The notes: generated by a model not told the origin, from the sequence alone. DNA of 64,000 nt from Geobacteraceae bacterium (GCA_009773645.1 WSYB01000004.1:1-64000), one strand, 5' to 3'; shown: positions 1-9,168, numbered from the stretch's first letter. Numbers and translations: made by a program.

Positions 1-30
1 GAAAACTACATTCACTTAGGAGCTACCACC

Positions 31-1992
31 ATGATGTTCCCGTATCTGTTCTCCCCCCTCAAGCTGGGGACGGTCGAAGTGAAGAACCGTATCTCCTTCC
101 AGCCGCACCTGACCAACTTTGCAGTGAACTGCCTCCCCAGCGAACGGCAGATGTACTACTGGGGGGAGCGGGCCAAGGGGGGCGCCGGCCTCATCATCAC
201 CGAAGAGATGAGCGTGCATCCGACGGACATGGCCTACGAAAAGCTGATCGACGTCTACCATGCCGAGGTGATTCCGGGCTTCAAGAAGATCACCGACTAC
301 GTCCACCAGTTCGATGCCAGGATCTTCGCCCAGTTGAACCACAACGGCCAGCAGTGCGACGGCGCCATCTCCCGGCTGCCGGTCTGGGCTCCCTCGCCGA
401 TGCCCGACGTCCTCTTCCGGGAAACCCCGAAGGAGATGGAGCCGGAGGATATCGAAGAAGTGGCCCGCTACTTCGCCAAGAGCGCCATCCACGCCCGGGA
501 GGGTGGCTTTGACGGGATCGAGCTCCAGTTCGGTCACTCGAGCCTCTCCCGCCAGTTCCTCTCCCCGTTGACCAACTTCCGCACTGACGAATACGGCGGC
601 AGCCTGGAAAACCGGATGCGGGCGCCCCTCAAGTTCATCGCAGCGGTCCGCAAGGCGGTGGGGAACGACTTCACCCTAGGGCTACGGATGTGCGCCGACG
701 AGATGATCCCGGGCGGCCTCGATCTGGCCCAGGTCCAGGAGATATGCGCCCGCTTCGAGGCGAGCGGCCTCATCGACTTCATGGACCTCTCCATTGCCAC
801 CTTCTACAACCTCTACCTGGTGGAAGGCTCCATGCACACCCCGCTCGGCTACACGATTCCCCTTGCCGCCGGCATAAGGGAGAGGATCAAGCTGCCGGTC
901 TTCTGCACCGGCCGGATCAACGATCCGGTCATGGCCGAAAAGGTGCTGGCCGCGGGGCAGGCCGACATGATCGGCATGTGCCGCGCCCTTATCTGCGACC
1001 CGTTCCTCCCCAAAAAAGCCATCGAGGGGCGGCTGGACGACATCCGCTACTGTATCGGCGACAACCAGGGGTGTATCGGCCGGATGGGGGTCAACAAGCT
1101 GCTCGGCTGCATCCAGAACCCGGCCGTGGGGCTGGAGAAGGAGTGGGGCGAGGGGACCCTGGAAAGGACGGCAGTGAAGAAAAAGGTGATGATCGTCGGC
1201 GGCGGCCCCGGCGGCATGTGGGCAGCCAAGATGGCCGGCCGCCGCGGGCACAAGGTGACCCTCTACGACCGAAACGAGAACCTGGGTGGGCAGGTGCTGA
1301 CCGCCATGAAGGGTGCGGGCCGCGATGAGTTCGGCGTCATCATCCGTAACGAGAAGGACCAGGTGACCAAGGCCGGTGCGACGGTGAAGATGGGCGTCGA
1401 GGTGACGCCGGAGCTGGTCCGGACGGAAAAGCCGGATGTGGTGATCATCGCCACCGGCAGCCTTCCCAAGGAGCATCCGGTGGGTGGTGCCGACGGCCCG
1501 GCGGTCTACAACGTCTGGCAGGTGCTGAACGGCGAGGCTGAACTGGGCGACAAGGTCTGCCTGATTGACTACGACGGCCACCACCGGGCCTCGGCCACGG
1601 CCGAGTTCATGGCCAATCAGGGAAAAACGGTGCACATGATCACCTCCAGCCTCTTTGTCGGCGCCGAGCTCGGTCCGACCCAGGACCTCTACCTGGCCCG
1701 GCAACGGCTCCTCCAGAAGGGGGTGACCTTCACCCCCGACATCGCGGTGATGGAAGTTGGTGGTGAAGCCGGCGCCAAGACCGTCAAGGGGTTCAACGTC
1801 TACTCCAACGCCTGGGACGAGTGGGGGCCCTTTGACACCATCGTGCTGGCCATGGGACAGAAGGCCGATGATGCGCTCTATGCGGCCCTGAAAGGGAATG
1901 TGCCGGAGCTGTACCGGATCGGCGACAGCGTGGCGCCCCGCAAGGTCGACATGGCGATCTGGGAAGGGCATAAGATCGGGAGGGCGATCTGA
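31..1992 (+). CDS. FadH/old-yellow-enzyme family flavoprotein, mycofactocin-associated type
   Basis: A 653-residue flavoenzyme of the 2,4-dienoyl-CoA reductase/OYE family. Residues 1 to about 350 form the FMN-binding TIM barrel. A cysteine cluster follows near residues 335-360 (CIGDNQGC, then LGC), the expected 4Fe-4S ligands. From about residue 385 there is a dinucleotide-binding fold with GGGPGG for FAD/NAD(P)H. Substrate cannot be read from sequence; enals, enoates or dienoyl-CoA are typical for the family. An AGGAG at 18-22 supports the ATG at 31. The stop overlaps the next start, so it is translationally coupled to the Etf genes. FadH/OYE enzymes of this length recur in mycofactocin clusters, and mftF lies four genes downstream, so a mycofactocin-linked redox role is inferred. 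Confidence 0.85.
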   Translation: MMFPYLFSPLKLGTVEVKNRISFQPHLTNFAVNCLPSERQMYYWGERAKGGAGLIITEEMSVHPTDMAYEKLIDVYHAEVIPGFKKITDYVHQFDARIFAQLNHNGQQCDGAISRLPVWAPSPMPDVLFRETPKEMEPEDIEEVARYFAKSAIHAREGGFDGIELQFGHSSLSRQFLSPLTNFRTDEYGGSLENRMRAPLKFIAAVRKAVGNDFTLGLRMCADEMIPGGLDLAQVQEICARFEASGLIDFMDLSIATFYNLYLVEGSMHTPLGYTIPLAAGIRERIKLPVFCTGRINDPVMAEKVLAAGQADMIGMCRALICDPFLPKKAIEGRLDDIRYCIGDNQGCIGRMGVNKLLGCIQNPAVGLEKEWGEGTLERTAVKKKVMIVGGGPGGMWAAKMAGRRGHKVTLYDRNENLGGQVLTAMKGAGRDEFGVIIRNEKDQVTKAGATVKMGVEVTPELVRTEKPDVVIIATGSLPKEHPVGGADGPAVYNVWQVLNGEAELGDKVCLIDYDGHHRASATAEFMANQGKTVHMITSSLFVGAELGPTQDLYLARQRLLQKGVTFTPDIAVMEVGGEAGAKTVKGFNVYSNAWDEWGPFDTIVLAMGQKADDALYAALKGNVPELYRIGDSVAPRKVDMAIWEGHKIGRAI

Positions 1993-2996
1993 TGTCCGGC
2001 ACGGAAAAGATCCTCGTCTTTGTCGACCTGCCCGAAGGCCTCCTGGACGAGACCGGACGGGGGCTTCTCTCTTACGGCTCGCGGCTGGCCGGCATACTCG
2101 ACTCGGTCTGGGGAGCGGTCATCCCCTGCGAGCCCGCAGCCGACCAAGTGGCCGGGTTCGGCGTCTACGGCGCGCCGGCGATCACCCGCGTGGTCGGAGG
2201 GGAGTCGCTGCTCGACACTCCGGCGCTCCTGGGCAAGACCCTCGCACAACTGGCAACGGAGGAACGGGCTGCGGTAGTAGTTCTCCCGCACAACGACCTG
2301 GGCGCCACCCTGGCGCCGGTCATGGCCGTGGCCCTCAACGCCGCCCTCCTGACCGAGGTGACCACGGCCCGGCGCGGCCCGGAAGGGTTGCGTCTCTCCC
2401 GCCAGGCCCTGGGTGGCCGGGTGGCGGAGACCAAGGTGTGGGACGGTTCCCGCCCCCTGGTCATCACCGTGCCGACCCGTAGCTTGAGCCAGGTGCTCCT
2501 GCCGACCGTCCGCCCCACTGCACCGGTCGTGGCCGCCTGGCAGGCGGCTGCCTCCCCCACCGGCGCGGCAGCAAGGATCACCAATCGCATCCCCCCCGAT
2601 CCCCAGACCGTGGACCTCACCGAAGCGGAAGTGATCTTCAGTGTCGGCAAGGGGTGCGATCCAGCCACCTTTGCCCAGCTCAAAGAGCTCTGCCAGCTGC
2701 TGAACGTCTCCTTCGGCGTGACCCGACCGGTATACGACCTGGGGTGGACCGGCTTTGAACGGATGGTCGGCCAGACCGGCCGGACCGTTACCCCCCGGTT
2801 CTACCTGGCCCTCGGCATTTCCGGCTCCATGCACCACGTGGGGGGGATCAAGGACTCCCGGCGGATCATCGCGGTCAACAGCGACCCCAAGGCCCCCATC
2901 TTCACCAACTCCGACGAGGGGTTCGTGGCCGACCTGCGTGAGGTGCTGCCGCGTCTCCTGGCACGGGCAAAATCGACCGGCGGAGGTGCAGCATGA
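1992..2996 (+). CDS. etfA: Electron transfer flavoprotein alpha subunit
   Basis: A 334-residue EtfA. The N-terminal half is the alpha/beta domain that packs on EtfB. The C-terminal half has the FAD-binding signature: GQTGRTVTPRFYLALGISG around residue 265, then SMHHVGGIKDSRRIIAVNSD and APIFTNSD. It would form a soluble cytoplasmic heterodimer with the EtfB-like product encoded at 4693-5574, taking electrons from flavin dehydrogenases and giving them to the FixC-like oxidoreductase encoded next. The ATG overlaps the previous stop by one base, and its own stop overlaps the next ATG by four bases. Here etfA and etfB are separated by fixC and fixX instead of being adjacent. Confidence 0.9.
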   Translation: MSGTEKILVFVDLPEGLLDETGRGLLSYGSRLAGILDSVWGAVIPCEPAADQVAGFGVYGAPAITRVVGGESLLDTPALLGKTLAQLATEERAAVVVLPHNDLGATLAPVMAVALNAALLTEVTTARRGPEGLRLSRQALGGRVAETKVWDGSRPLVITVPTRSLSQVLLPTVRPTAPVVAAWQAAASPTGAAARITNRIPPDPQTVDLTEAEVIFSVGKGCDPATFAQLKELCQLLNVSFGVTRPVYDLGWTGFERMVGQTGRTVTPRFYLALGISGSMHHVGGIKDSRRIIAVNSDPKAPIFTNSDEGFVADLREVLPRLLARAKSTGGGAA

Positions 2997-4291
2997 GCAA
3001 GATGTATCAGGCAATCGTGGTCGGCGCCGGCCCGGCCGGTTCCTCGGCCGCCCTGACCATGGCCCGGGCCGGACTGGACGTGGCCCTGGTGGAGCGGGGC
3101 TCCTTCCCCGGCGAAAAGAACATGTTCGGCGGGGTCCTGCACCGGCTCCCCGCCCTGGAGGAGGTCTTCCCCGACTTCTGGACGCGGGCGCCGCTGGAGC
3201 GGCACATCATCAAGAAGGGGGTCACCTTCATGACCGGTGACTCCAGCTTCAATACGACCATTGAAGCCGGCAACTTCGACCGCCCCCCTTACAACGGTTA
3301 CACCGTTTTCCGGCCCCGTTTCGATAGCTGGTTGGCCGAAGAGGCGGTCAAGGCCGGCGCCACCCTCATCACCCGGGCCACGGTAGAGAATGTGGTCCTG
3401 CGCAATGATCGGGTGGCCGGGGTAACCATTCTCGACCGCCAGGGTGAGATCAACGCCCCAGTGGTGGTGGCTGCCGACGGCGTGCTGTCGTTTACCGCCA
3501 AGAAGGCGGGGCTCCGCCAGCCGACCTTTGACCCGGCCCAGATGGCGGTCGGCGTCAAGGCGTTGATCGATATGCCGCGTGAGGTGATCGACGAGCGGTT
3601 CGGCCTGGTCCGCGATCAGGGTTTTGCCAATGAATTCGTCGGCTGCACCGGCGGCGTCCGGGGGGGCGGCTTTCTCTACACCAACTACGACTCCCTCTCG
3701 GTCGGCCTGGTATTTCACCTGGCCAGCCTGCGGACCAGCGGCAAGACCCCCTACGACCTCTTGAACGACTTTCTGGAGCAGCCCCAGGTGGCCAAGATGG
3801 TCCGGGGGGGACGGCTGCAGGAATATTCGGCCCACCTGATCCCCGAGGGTGGCTACAACATGATCCCCGAACTGGTCGGCGACGGCATCCTGGTGACCGG
3901 CGATGCCGCGGCCCTGTGCAACGCCACCGGCCTCAACCTGGAAGGGATCAATCTGGCCTCCCAGTCCGGGGTGCTGGCCGGCAAGGCGGTCGTGGCCGCC
4001 CATGAGAAGGGTGATTTCAGCCGGCGGGGACTCCAGGAGTACCGGCGCCTGATGAACGACAGCTACGTCATCAAAGACCTGAAGCTGTACCGGAAGGCGC
4101 CGCACATGCTGCACAACGACCGCATCTACAACGAGTACCCGGAGCTGGTCTGCAGCGTCATGGAGTATATCTACCGCATCGAAGGTGCCCCCAAGGAAAA
4201 CCTGTCCAAGCTGTTCCTGAAGACGGCCAGGGAAAAAGTGGGGCTGGCCAACCTGGCGGCCGACGCCTTCAGCGCCTGGAGAGCATTATGA
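2993..4291 (+). CDS. FixC-like electron transfer flavoprotein:quinone oxidoreductase
   Basis: A 432-residue FAD protein of the FixC/ETF-QO family. The N-terminal Rossmann motif is VVGAGPAGSSAALTMARAG (residues 10-28) and the family-typical FPGEKNMFGGVLH follows near residue 40. A second FAD motif, GDGILVTGDAAALCNATG, lies near residue 295. FixC proteins work with a FixX ferredoxin and pass electrons from Etf to membrane quinone; the FixX-like gene follows with a four-base overlap. No transmembrane segment is obvious, consistent with a peripheral membrane enzyme. Together with EtfA/EtfB it makes a complete Fix-like module in one operon. Confidence 0.87.
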   Translation: MSKMYQAIVVGAGPAGSSAALTMARAGLDVALVERGSFPGEKNMFGGVLHRLPALEEVFPDFWTRAPLERHIIKKGVTFMTGDSSFNTTIEAGNFDRPPYNGYTVFRPRFDSWLAEEAVKAGATLITRATVENVVLRNDRVAGVTILDRQGEINAPVVVAADGVLSFTAKKAGLRQPTFDPAQMAVGVKALIDMPREVIDERFGLVRDQGFANEFVGCTGGVRGGGFLYTNYDSLSVGLVFHLASLRTSGKTPYDLLNDFLEQPQVAKMVRGGRLQEYSAHLIPEGGYNMIPELVGDGILVTGDAAALCNATGLNLEGINLASQSGVLAGKAVVAAHEKGDFSRRGLQEYRRLMNDSYVIKDLKLYRKAPHMLHNDRIYNEYPELVCSVMEYIYRIEGAPKENLSKLFLKTAREKVGLANLAADAFSAWRAL

Positions 4292-4566
4292 ACATAGATG
4301 AGATATTCGATTTCACCAGCTTCACCATCGACCGGGAGCCCCATATCGTCCTCGATCCCCAGGTCTGCGTCGACTGCGACAACCGCGGCTGCGTCAACTC
4401 CTGCCCGGCCCGCTGCTACACCTGGTCGGAAGAGGAAAAGAAGATGACCTTCGTCCATGACGGCTGTCTCGAATGCGGCACCTGCTACGTGGTCTGCCAT
4501 CGCAACGCCTTCACCCGCTGGCGCTATCCCCGGGGAGGCTTCGGGGTTGCCTACCGGATGACTTAA
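4288..4566 (+). CDS. FixX-like 4Fe-4S ferredoxin
   Basis: A 92-residue ferredoxin-like protein. Cysteines fall in two groups, CVDCDNRGCVNSCPARC (residues 28-44) and CLECGTCYVVC (residues 62-72), as in FixX, where one 4Fe-4S cluster is bound. It overlaps the FixC-like gene by four bases and is its predicted partner in passing electrons from Etf to quinone. After this gene a palindromic repeat interrupts the operon before the EtfB gene. Confidence 0.85.
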   Translation: MNIDEIFDFTSFTIDREPHIVLDPQVCVDCDNRGCVNSCPARCYTWSEEEKKMTFVHDGCLECGTCYVVCHRNAFTRWRYPRGGFGVAYRMT

Positions 4567-4580
4567 TGTATTTACCATCT

Positions 4581-4668
4581 GTAGGGGCGGCCCCGCGTGG
4601 CCGCCCTGATGCAAATGGCCACCACGTCGGCCATTGCAACAAGGGCAACCACACAGGGTTGCCCCTAC
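4581..4668. repeat. GTAGGGGC-bounded palindromic intergenic repeat, copy 1
   Basis: An 88-bp element between fixX and the EtfB gene. It begins GTAGGGGCGGCC, ends GGTTGCCCCTAC and contains internal palindromes (GGGCGGCC/GGCCGCCC; GGGCAACC/GGTTGCCC). It closely resembles 7001-7089 and, more distantly, 13443-13501. It has no RBS-led reading frame and is likely to fold strongly in RNA. It resembles dispersed REP/MITE-like elements. Confidence 0.8.
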
Positions 4669-4692
4669 AATCGATTTTATTGGAGAAAATCC

Positions 4693-5574
4693 ATGCCCTA
4701 CAACAACCTCGACATCCTCGTCCTCCTCCGGGAGGTGAGCGACCCCCGTCCGCCGGCCCGCGTCATCACCCGGGGAGCGGCCATCAGCGACCGGGGCTTA
4801 AGGCGCGTGCCGAACCCGGCCGATCTGGCGGCCCTGGAAGAGGCGCTCCGTCTCAAGGATAAACTCGGCGCCAGGGTGACCGTGTTGGCCATGGGCCCGT
4901 CGCGGCTCGACGATACACTCCGGCTTGCCTTCTCCATGGGGGCGGACCGGGCGATCCGCTTCCGGGACCACGGTCTGGAAGGTGGCGATGCCGTGGCCGA
5001 CGCCCGGTGCCTTTCCCGCATCGTTGAAATCCTTTCCCCCAGCCTCATCTTCACCGGCAACCGGCTGACGGACCGGGGAGACGATCCGGTGCCGGCCCTG
5101 GCCGCCGCTGCGGCCGGCATCCCCTGCATCAGCGCGGCAGTCTCCCTCAGACTCAGGCCCCATGGGGCAGAGGTGCTGCGCAAGGGGGATCGGGGCGGCA
5201 GACAGGAAGTTGCCGCGCCCCTTCCCTGCTCGATCCTCTTCGAGGAGGAGGTAACGCCCCGTTACCCGTCCGTGGAAGCGATCACGCACGCACTGTCTGC
5301 TCCGGTGGAAACCTGGGACCTGACGCATTTGGGGCTCCCCTTCTGGCAGGTCGGTGCCACGGGCGCATATCTAACGACGGCGGAGTTCGGCGTGCCGCGC
5401 CCCGACCCGGTCCGGGTAGTGACGCCGGACGCCAAGCTCCCCGCCTTCGAGCGGATTCTCTCCCTCCTCTCCGGCGGAATCAAGGCCCGCGAGGGGAAGA
5501 CCCATACCCTGTCGGCCGATGATACGGTCGCGGGACTCTGGCGGATCTTCACCGAAGAGGGGCTGACGTCATGA
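4693..5574 (+). CDS. etfB: Electron transfer flavoprotein beta subunit-like protein
   Basis: A 293-residue EtfB-family protein. The N-terminal segment LDILVLLREVSDPR and RVPNPADLAALEEALRLKD match the beta-subunit pattern. The family nucleotide-binding motif appears as ALAAAAAGIPCISAAVSL near residue 145. An in-frame ATG lies further upstream inside the repeat, but TGGAGA just ahead of 4693 and alignment with the family favour 4693. It is the partner of EtfA encoded at 1992. The C-terminal part after about residue 220 diverges from ordinary EtfB. Its stop overlaps the mftF start by four bases. Confidence 0.82.
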   Translation: MPYNNLDILVLLREVSDPRPPARVITRGAAISDRGLRRVPNPADLAALEEALRLKDKLGARVTVLAMGPSRLDDTLRLAFSMGADRAIRFRDHGLEGGDAVADARCLSRIVEILSPSLIFTGNRLTDRGDDPVPALAAAAAGIPCISAAVSLRLRPHGAEVLRKGDRGGRQEVAAPLPCSILFEEEVTPRYPSVEAITHALSAPVETWDLTHLGLPFWQVGATGAYLTTAEFGVPRPDPVRVVTPDAKLPAFERILSLLSGGIKAREGKTHTLSADDTVAGLWRIFTEEGLTS

Positions 5575-7004
5575 TCTATCGCCTGGCGCCGCACGTGGAA
5601 CTGGTGGAGCGGGACGGGGGGAGTTTCCTCGTGGCCCGGGCTCCCCTCTGCGTCCTGCGCCTGAACCGCGCCCTGGTGGAACTGGTCAGGCGCGGGGAGG
5701 AGGGGCCGCTGACCGCGGCTGCTTCGGGCGAGGCCGCTGTTTTGGAGCAGTTGGCGGCAAAGGGGTTCGTGGAACGGCTTCGGACCGCTGTGGAACAACC
5801 GGCAACCTTACCCACGGTCAGTGTCGTCATCCCGGTCAAGGACCGGGCAGACGAGTTGAAACGCTGCCTTGCTTCCCTCGCCCAGCTCAACTATCCGCAG
5901 GAGATGATCCAGGTAATCGTCGTGGACGACGGCAGCCGAGACGACTCCCCGCTGGTCGCGCGAGAGTTCGGAGCCCTCGTCGTACCATCGGGTGGAAAGG
6001 GAAGGGGGCCTGCAGCGGCCCGCAACGTCGGGGCTGCGAACGCACGGGGAGAGATCCTCGCCTTCATCGATTCGGACTGTACCGCGTCGGAGAAGTGGCT
6101 CGCGGAACTGATACCGCTCTTCAACGATCCCAAAACGGCAGCGGTGGGGGGGATGGTGGACGGCATGTGCACCACTTCCGCAGTCGACCGCTACGAGGCG
6201 GTCATGTCCAGCCTTTCCCTCGGTTCCCGGGAGCGCTCCGGAAGCGGGGGGGACGACACCTTTTATCTCCCCAGCTGCAACATGCTGGTGCGGCGGACCA
6301 TTTTTCTCAGCGTCGACGGTTTCGACGACGCCATGCATGTGGGCGAGGACGTGGACCTGACCTGGCGGCTGCGGGACGAGGGGTGGACCATCTCCTACCT
6401 TCCCGTGGGGCGGGTATATCACGAGCACCGCAGCAACCTCCGTTCGTTCATGTCCCGCCGATTCGATTACGGCACTTCCGAGGGGCTGCTCCAGATTCTC
6501 CATCCCAATCGGTGCAAGCGCATGGTTATCCCGCCATTGCTGGCCCTCATGCTGGTCTTCTGTCTCATGGCTCCGTTCGCGGGGTGGTGGACCCTCATGC
6601 TGGCTGGAGGGGTGCTTGCGGCCGATGCAGCGGTGATTTGGCGGCGGTGCGTTCGCCGGGGACTTCCCATCGGCCTGCCGACTCTGCTCGCCGGGCGGCT
6701 GCGGGCTCTCGGCAGTCTGGTCTATTACCTCTGCTACCATCTGGTGCGTTATTACTCCATACCCCTCATTGCCGGCGCCCTGATTTTCCCGCTGTTCTGG
6801 TTGGTTGCCGTCGGTGTGCTGGGGTGTGCGGCCAGGGTCGATTATGCGATCAAAAGGCCGGATCTGTCGTTCGTCCGCTTTGCCGGCATTTACCTCCTGG
6901 AACAGGTCGCTTACGGGGCAGGTGTCTTCTGGGGGTGTCTGAGCCGGAAAACGTTTGCCAGCTACCGGGTCGTGCTGCTGCGGCAGATGGAGGTTTCTGT
7001 GTAG
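5571..7004 (+). CDS. mftF: Mycofactocin biosynthesis glycosyltransferase MftF
   Basis: A 477-residue membrane-associated family 2 glycosyltransferase. Residues 1-70 form a small PqqD-like domain (LAPHVELVERDGG...LVELVRRG) typical of MftF. The GT2 catalytic domain starts at about residue 80 (VSVVIPVKDRADELKRCLASL), with DDGSRD near residue 120 and FIDSDC near residue 165, followed by GEDVDLTWRL near residue 260. Hydrophobic segments from about residue 315 to 460 suggest several membrane helices. In mycofactocin producers MftF adds glucose units to the peptide-derived redox cofactor. No mftA-E genes are visible; they would lie left of the window. Its TAG stop lies inside a palindromic repeat. 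Confidence 0.85.
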   Translation: MIYRLAPHVELVERDGGSFLVARAPLCVLRLNRALVELVRRGEEGPLTAAASGEAAVLEQLAAKGFVERLRTAVEQPATLPTVSVVIPVKDRADELKRCLASLAQLNYPQEMIQVIVVDDGSRDDSPLVAREFGALVVPSGGKGRGPAAARNVGAANARGEILAFIDSDCTASEKWLAELIPLFNDPKTAAVGGMVDGMCTTSAVDRYEAVMSSLSLGSRERSGSGGDDTFYLPSCNMLVRRTIFLSVDGFDDAMHVGEDVDLTWRLRDEGWTISYLPVGRVYHEHRSNLRSFMSRRFDYGTSEGLLQILHPNRCKRMVIPPLLALMLVFCLMAPFAGWWTLMLAGGVLAADAAVIWRRCVRRGLPIGLPTLLAGRLRALGSLVYYLCYHLVRYYSIPLIAGALIFPLFWLVAVGVLGCAARVDYAIKRPDLSFVRFAGIYLLEQVAYGAGVFWGCLSRKTFASYRVVLLRQMEVSV

Positions 7005-7089
7005 GGGCGGCCCTGTGTGGCCGCCCTGTTGCAAAGGGCAACCTTTGTCGGCCGTTGCAACAAGGGCAACCACGCAGGGTTGCCCCTAC
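7001..7089. repeat. GTAGGGGC-bounded palindromic intergenic repeat, copy 2
   Basis: An 89-bp close relative of the repeat at 4581-4668, with the same ends (GTAGGGGCGGCC and GGTTGCCCCTAC) and the same internal palindromes. It begins inside the last codons of mftF and supplies the stop codon, so insertion may have trimmed or replaced the original C-terminus. Confidence 0.8.
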
Positions 7090-7108
7090 AGGATTTAAAA
7101 TTTATTTG

Positions 7109-7197
7109 CTCCGAGCCAGAACGCCTACAGGAAAACTCCCATGGCGCCTGGCCAATGGGTTTTGCCGGAAACGGCAGGGCCTCCCTTTGGAAAGGAG
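7109..7197 (+). promoter_or_regulatory. Probable molybdenum/tungsten cofactor (Moco/Tuco) riboswitch
   Basis: A structured leader just upstream of the aldehyde oxidoreductase. It starts CTCCGAGCC, contains a perfect GNRA-capped hairpin (TGCCG-GAAA-CGGCA at about 7163-7176) and ends with CTCCCTTTGG followed by AAAGGAG. This order of elements is what I remember of the Moco RNA motif, which precedes molybdenum and tungsten enzyme genes. The last stem contains an AAGGAG that could serve as a ribosome-binding site for an in-frame ATG at 7203, so translation control is plausible. The assignment is from memory of the consensus, not a covariance search. Confidence 0.7.
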
Positions 7198-7250
7198 AAA
7201 AAATGTGGCGCCCTGCCACACCATTCAACAAACGGGAAAGGAGATTATGT

Positions 7251-8987
7251 ATGGACAAGATTGCAAGGATCGACATGGGAGCGGCAGGCGGCCCCAAGGT
7301 AACGGTAGGTCCGGTGGGGGAATACGCCGGACTCGGTGGCCGGGCGTTGACGTCTCTGCTCATCGCCAAGGAAGTACACCCCCTCTGCCACGCGCTGGGC
7401 GCGGAGAACAAGCTGGTTATCGCACCCGGCATGCTGAGCGGCACCACCGGCTCCATGACCGGCCGTCTGTCTGTGGGGTGCAAGAGCCCTCTGACCGGCA
7501 CCATCAAGGAATCCAATGCGGGCGGCCAGGCGGCCCAGGTGCTGGCCCGGCTCGGCTATGCCGCCGTCGTCCTCGAGGGGAAGCCGGAGGGTGACGACCT
7601 CTACAAGATCTTTATCAACAAGGACGGCATCCAGGTCATCGTCGACAACAGCCTGAAACTGCTGGACAACTACCCGGTCATCGAGAAGCTGCGCGGCGAG
7701 TATGGCGACAAGGTGGCCTACATGTCCATCGGCACCGCCGGGGAGCGCAAGTTGCTGGCGGCCTCCATCGCCTGCACCGATCCGGAGCTGCGGCCGACCC
7801 GTCACTGTGGCCGTGGCGGCGTGGGGGCGGTAATGGGCGCCAAGCGGGTCAAGGCGATAATCCTCGATGACGCGGGCATGAAGATGCGTCCACCGGTGGA
7901 CCCGGATAAATACCGGGACGCCAACCGCAAATTCGTCGAAGGGCTGCGCAAGCACCCGGTCACCGGCGAAGGGCTCCCCGCATACGGCACCAATGTGCTG
8001 ACCAACGTGCTCAACGAGGCGGGGGGGTATCCGGCCTACAATTTCAAGGGTGGTCAGTTCCCGGGTTCCGAAAAGCTCTCCGGCGAGGCCCAGGCGCAGC
8101 TGGAAATCGATCGGGGCGGCACAGCCACCCACGGCTGCCATCGCGGCTGCGTCATCCAGTGCTCGGGGATATATAACGACAAGGACGGCCATTACCTGAC
8201 CAAACAGCCGGAGTACGAGACGGTCTGGTCCCACGGCGGCCACTGTGGCATCGACGACCTGGACACCGTCGCCATGCTCGACTTCATGGACGACAACATC
8301 GGCGTCGACACGATCGAGATGGGGGTCGCCATCGGTGTGGCCATGGATGCGGGGATTATCGAGTTCGGCGATCGGGAAGGGGCCATCCGGCTGATGAAGG
8401 AAGTGCAACAGGGGACGCCGCTCGGGCGTGTGCTCGGCAGCGGCGCTGCAGTGACCGGCAAGGTGTTCGGCGTCGAGCGGGTACCGGTGGTCAAGGATCA
8501 GGCGCTGCCGGCCTACGACCCGCGTGCCATTCAGGGGATCGGCGTCACCTACGCCACCACCACCCAGGGGGCCGACCACACCGCCGGTTACGCCATCGCC
8601 ACCAACATCCTCAAGGTTGGCGGCGACGTCGACCCGCTCAAGACCGAGGGTCAGATCGAGTTGTCGCGGAACCTGCAGATCGCCACCGCCGCCATCGACT
8701 CCACCGGCATGTGCCTCTTCATCGCCTTCGCCATCATGGACCAGCCGGAAACCTTCCAGGCGCTGCTTGACATGCTTGGGTCCTTCCATGGCATCACCAT
8801 GACCGGTGACGATGTTGTGGCGCTGGGCAAGAAAGTGCTTTCCGCCGAGCGGGACTTCAACACCCGGGCAGGATTCACCAGGCATCACGACCGGCTGCCG
8901 CGCTTTTTCTACAACGAGCCGATCGCGCCCCACAACCAGACCTTTATGATGAAGGATGAGGAGCTGGACGAGGTATTCAACTGGTAG
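7251..8987 (+). CDS. Aldehyde:ferredoxin oxidoreductase family tungsten/molybdenum enzyme
   Basis: A 578-residue AOR-family protein. It has the glycine-rich pterin-binding N-terminal half (GEYAGLGGRALTSLL, GTTGSMTGRLSVGCKSPLTG, NAGGQAAQVLARLGYAAVVLEG) and cysteine ligands of the 4Fe-4S cluster in THGCHRGCVIQC near residue 300, with a further cysteine in STGMCLF near residue 490. Family members oxidise aldehydes to acids and reduce ferredoxin using W- or Mo-bispterin. AAAGGAGA at 7236 favours the start at 7251; an alternative in-frame ATG at 7203 also has an RBS and would add 16 residues. The next genes include a MoaD-like protein and an alcohol dehydrogenase. Confidence 0.9.
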   Translation: MDKIARIDMGAAGGPKVTVGPVGEYAGLGGRALTSLLIAKEVHPLCHALGAENKLVIAPGMLSGTTGSMTGRLSVGCKSPLTGTIKESNAGGQAAQVLARLGYAAVVLEGKPEGDDLYKIFINKDGIQVIVDNSLKLLDNYPVIEKLRGEYGDKVAYMSIGTAGERKLLAASIACTDPELRPTRHCGRGGVGAVMGAKRVKAIILDDAGMKMRPPVDPDKYRDANRKFVEGLRKHPVTGEGLPAYGTNVLTNVLNEAGGYPAYNFKGGQFPGSEKLSGEAQAQLEIDRGGTATHGCHRGCVIQCSGIYNDKDGHYLTKQPEYETVWSHGGHCGIDDLDTVAMLDFMDDNIGVDTIEMGVAIGVAMDAGIIEFGDREGAIRLMKEVQQGTPLGRVLGSGAAVTGKVFGVERVPVVKDQALPAYDPRAIQGIGVTYATTTQGADHTAGYAIATNILKVGGDVDPLKTEGQIELSRNLQIATAAIDSTGMCLFIAFAIMDQPETFQALLDMLGSFHGITMTGDDVVALGKKVLSAERDFNTRAGFTRHHDRLPRFFYNEPIAPHNQTFMMKDEELDEVFNW

Positions 8988-9047
8988 TGGGGCGGACGCC
9001 GATATTTCCGCCATCTCGGTGCCCGTCCTCGGGACTTCCTTGTGCGG

Positions 9048-9065
9048 CGTAGCGCTGCTACGCCT
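9048..9065. repeat. Short palindromic repeat (GTAGC-GCT-GCTAC type), copy 1
   Basis: The sequence CGTAGCGCTGCTACGCCT forms a small perfect palindrome. An identical 18-mer lies at 11620-11637. Both are in non-coding gaps. This is a probable dispersed extragenic repeat. Confidence 0.6.
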
Positions 9066-9168
9066 CCGCGTAGTCCCTGCGGATGACACCGACCTGACGA
9101 AAATCTCGACGTCCGTTGGGGCGCAACAGCCCTTTGGGAAACCCGAATAACACAACAATGCTGGACGA

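Noticed and set aside
682-1971. Long minus-strand open frame inside the FadH/OYE gene
   Set aside because: It is a codon-bias shadow in GC-rich DNA: composition is full of His/Arg/Gly runs, with no RBS and no family similarity. Similar frames at 1878-3014, 2801-4114, 5808-7073 and 7245-9233 were dropped for the same reason.
6095-7594. 499-residue plus-strand frame crossing mftF and the aldehyde oxidoreductase
   Set aside because: It runs out of frame through two well-supported genes and a riboswitch-like leader; its residues show no domain.
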